A stretch of 8,260 nucleotides of DNA, taken from positions 1-8,260 of the forward strand of contig JACDDF010000068.1 of the NCBI GenBank assembly GCA_013817135.1. Direction: 5' to 3'. Below the pieces are notes generated by a model. That model was not told the origin of the DNA. It saw only the letters and a program-made list of their open reading frames with translations, and did no database searches. Origin of the DNA: Nitrospirales bacterium. GTDB lineage: Bacteria; Nitrospirota; Nitrospiria; Nitrospirales; UBA8639. The translations under genes and the position numbers were made by a program. Below, in pieces: positions 7,483-8,260 of the stretch (its first letter is position 1; every line of letters begins with the position of its first letter).

Positions 7483-8260
7483 TGAGCGCAAAGTCACTTG
7501 ACCCAAGCAAACTTCAGCCTTCTACTGCCTCAAGGATGAAACCGCTATCCGTTATCCCATCGATTTCCTCTCGAAAATTCAAGGAGTATATTCAACGCTT
7601 CTCTCGCGCTCGCATTCTGGTTGTCGGAGATCTCATTTTAGATCATTATGTCTGGGGCAAGGTGCATCGTGTCTCTCCGGAAGCGCCTGTACCAATTGTT
7701 CATGTGGACTCTGAATCGTACCGAATGGGTGGGGCAGCGAATGTGTACCATAATATTCTGACATTAGGTGGACAGGCCGAATTGTGTGGCGTGGTCGGTG
7801 CGGATCATATTGGGAAACAATTCCTTGCTGACATTCGACGATCATCCCCATTTACCTCCGGTGTTTTTGTCGATTCCAGTCGTCCGACAATAAAAAAAAC
7901 GAGAGTAATTGCCCACAATCAGCAAATTGTTCGTTTTGATGTGGAGCAACGCCATGACATTTCGTCTCAACAGACAAAAAAAATGATAAGACATCTGGCT
8001 TCCCGTCTTCCTGGAGTCTCCTGCCTGGTGATTTCTGATTATGCGAAGGGCATGATCACAGTTGAACTGATGAAGGCCATTCATGGCCTGGCTGATGAGT
8101 TTGACGTGCCGATTGTGGTGGATCCGAAGGTGGAGCATATGGCGTATTACCAGGGGGTGACGGTTATCACACCCAATCATCTCGAAGCCAAACAGGCTGC
8201 AGGGTTCCTCCCGAGCCAGGATGTTCCGGTTGAAGAAATCGGCATTTCACTTCAACAACG
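7482..8260 (+). CDS. hldE: D-glycero-beta-D-manno-heptose-7-phosphate kinase (HldE kinase domain / RfaE1), 3' partial
   Basis: This PfkB/ribokinase-fold enzyme phosphorylates heptose 7-phosphate at C1 on the way to ADP-heptose for the LPS inner core. The frame stays open to the right edge, giving 259 complete codons from the GTG at 7482. Numbered from that codon: VVGDLILDHYVWG (47-59), RVSPEAPVPIVHV (63-75), the PfkB signature MGGAANV (82-88), KKTRVIAHNQQIVRFD (138-153), ISDYAKG (184-190), VVDPK (211-215) and TPNHLEAKQA (230-239). The GDxxLD, GGAAN and TPN..EA pattern is characteristic of RfaE domain I. The C-terminal catalytic GAGD and any fused adenylyltransferase domain lie outside the window, so bifunctional HldE cannot be told from kinase-only HldA/RfaE1. 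The GTG overlaps the lepB stop (TAGTG), with GGAAAG 11 nt upstream, suggesting coupling. The ATG at 7536 is an alternative start that would remove 18 residues. Confidence 0.9.
   Translation, partial: MSAKSLDPSKLQPSTASRMKPLSVIPSISSRKFKEYIQRFSRARILVVGDLILDHYVWGKVHRVSPEAPVPIVHVDSESYRMGGAANVYHNILTLGGQAELCGVVGADHIGKQFLADIRRSSPFTSGVFVDSSRPTIKKTRVIAHNQQIVRFDVEQRHDISSQQTKKMIRHLASRLPGVSCLVISDYAKGMITVELMKAIHGLADEFDVPIVVDPKVEHMAYYQGVTVITPNHLEAKQAAGFLPSQDVPVEEIGISLQQ

Noticed and set aside
7633..8180. Reverse-strand open frames of 72 and 112 codons opposite the heptose kinase gene
   Set aside because: The forward frame encodes clear PfkB/RfaE motifs along its whole length, and the reverse frames show no domain or ribosome binding site.
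1..8260. Defence system, mobile element, CRISPR array, riboswitch or RNA gene
   Set aside because: Nearly every base belongs to recognisable housekeeping genes with even composition. No direct repeats, terminal inverted repeats, transposase or integrase motifs were seen, and the two short gaps are too small for a structured leader.

Overview
The window is an ordinary, densely packed stretch of bacterial chromosome carrying housekeeping genes. I found no prophage, insertion sequence, CRISPR array, tRNA or rRNA, and no convincing undescribed system. Base composition looks close to half G+C and is even throughout. The heptose kinase gene at the right edge implies a Gram-negative envelope with LPS. 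The gene mix and protein character would fit a Nitrospirota-type bacterium, for example a Nitrospira relative of moderate G+C. That assignment is an inference from impression, not from a search.

Left block, forward strand: the 3' two thirds of carB (carbamoyl-phosphate synthase large subunit; the gene enters from the left), then greA (transcript cleavage factor), then, 2 nt later, a DUF62-family SAM hydrolase/adenosyltransferase. The ribosome binding site of the DUF62 gene lies inside the last codons of greA. Middle, reverse strand: bioA (biotin synthesis aminotransferase), which converges on the DUF62 gene with a single base between the two stop codons and has no other biotin gene beside it. 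Right block, forward strand: lepA (elongation factor 4), lepB (signal peptidase I) 7 nt later, and a heptose-7-phosphate kinase gene (hldE/rfaE1 type) that overlaps the lepB stop by one base and runs off the right edge.

The only intergenic spaces of any size are about 76 nt (carB-greA) and 96 nt (bioA-lepA). The bioA-lepA gap carries a near-consensus sigma70-type promoter for lepA. Its predicted start point is only about 8 nt from the lepA ATG, and there is no Shine-Dalgarno sequence, so lepA mRNA may be nearly leaderless. No intrinsic terminator was recognised anywhere.

Functionally, lepA and lepB pair translation with protein export, as in many bacteria, and the heptose kinase adds envelope synthesis. 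The left block joins pyrimidine/arginine precursor supply, transcription fidelity and SAM turnover, with no obvious shared pathway. The points most worth a second look are the short-leader lepA promoter, an Asp in place of the expected catalytic His in the DUF62 protein, and the unresolved amino donor and four-Cys cluster of BioA.
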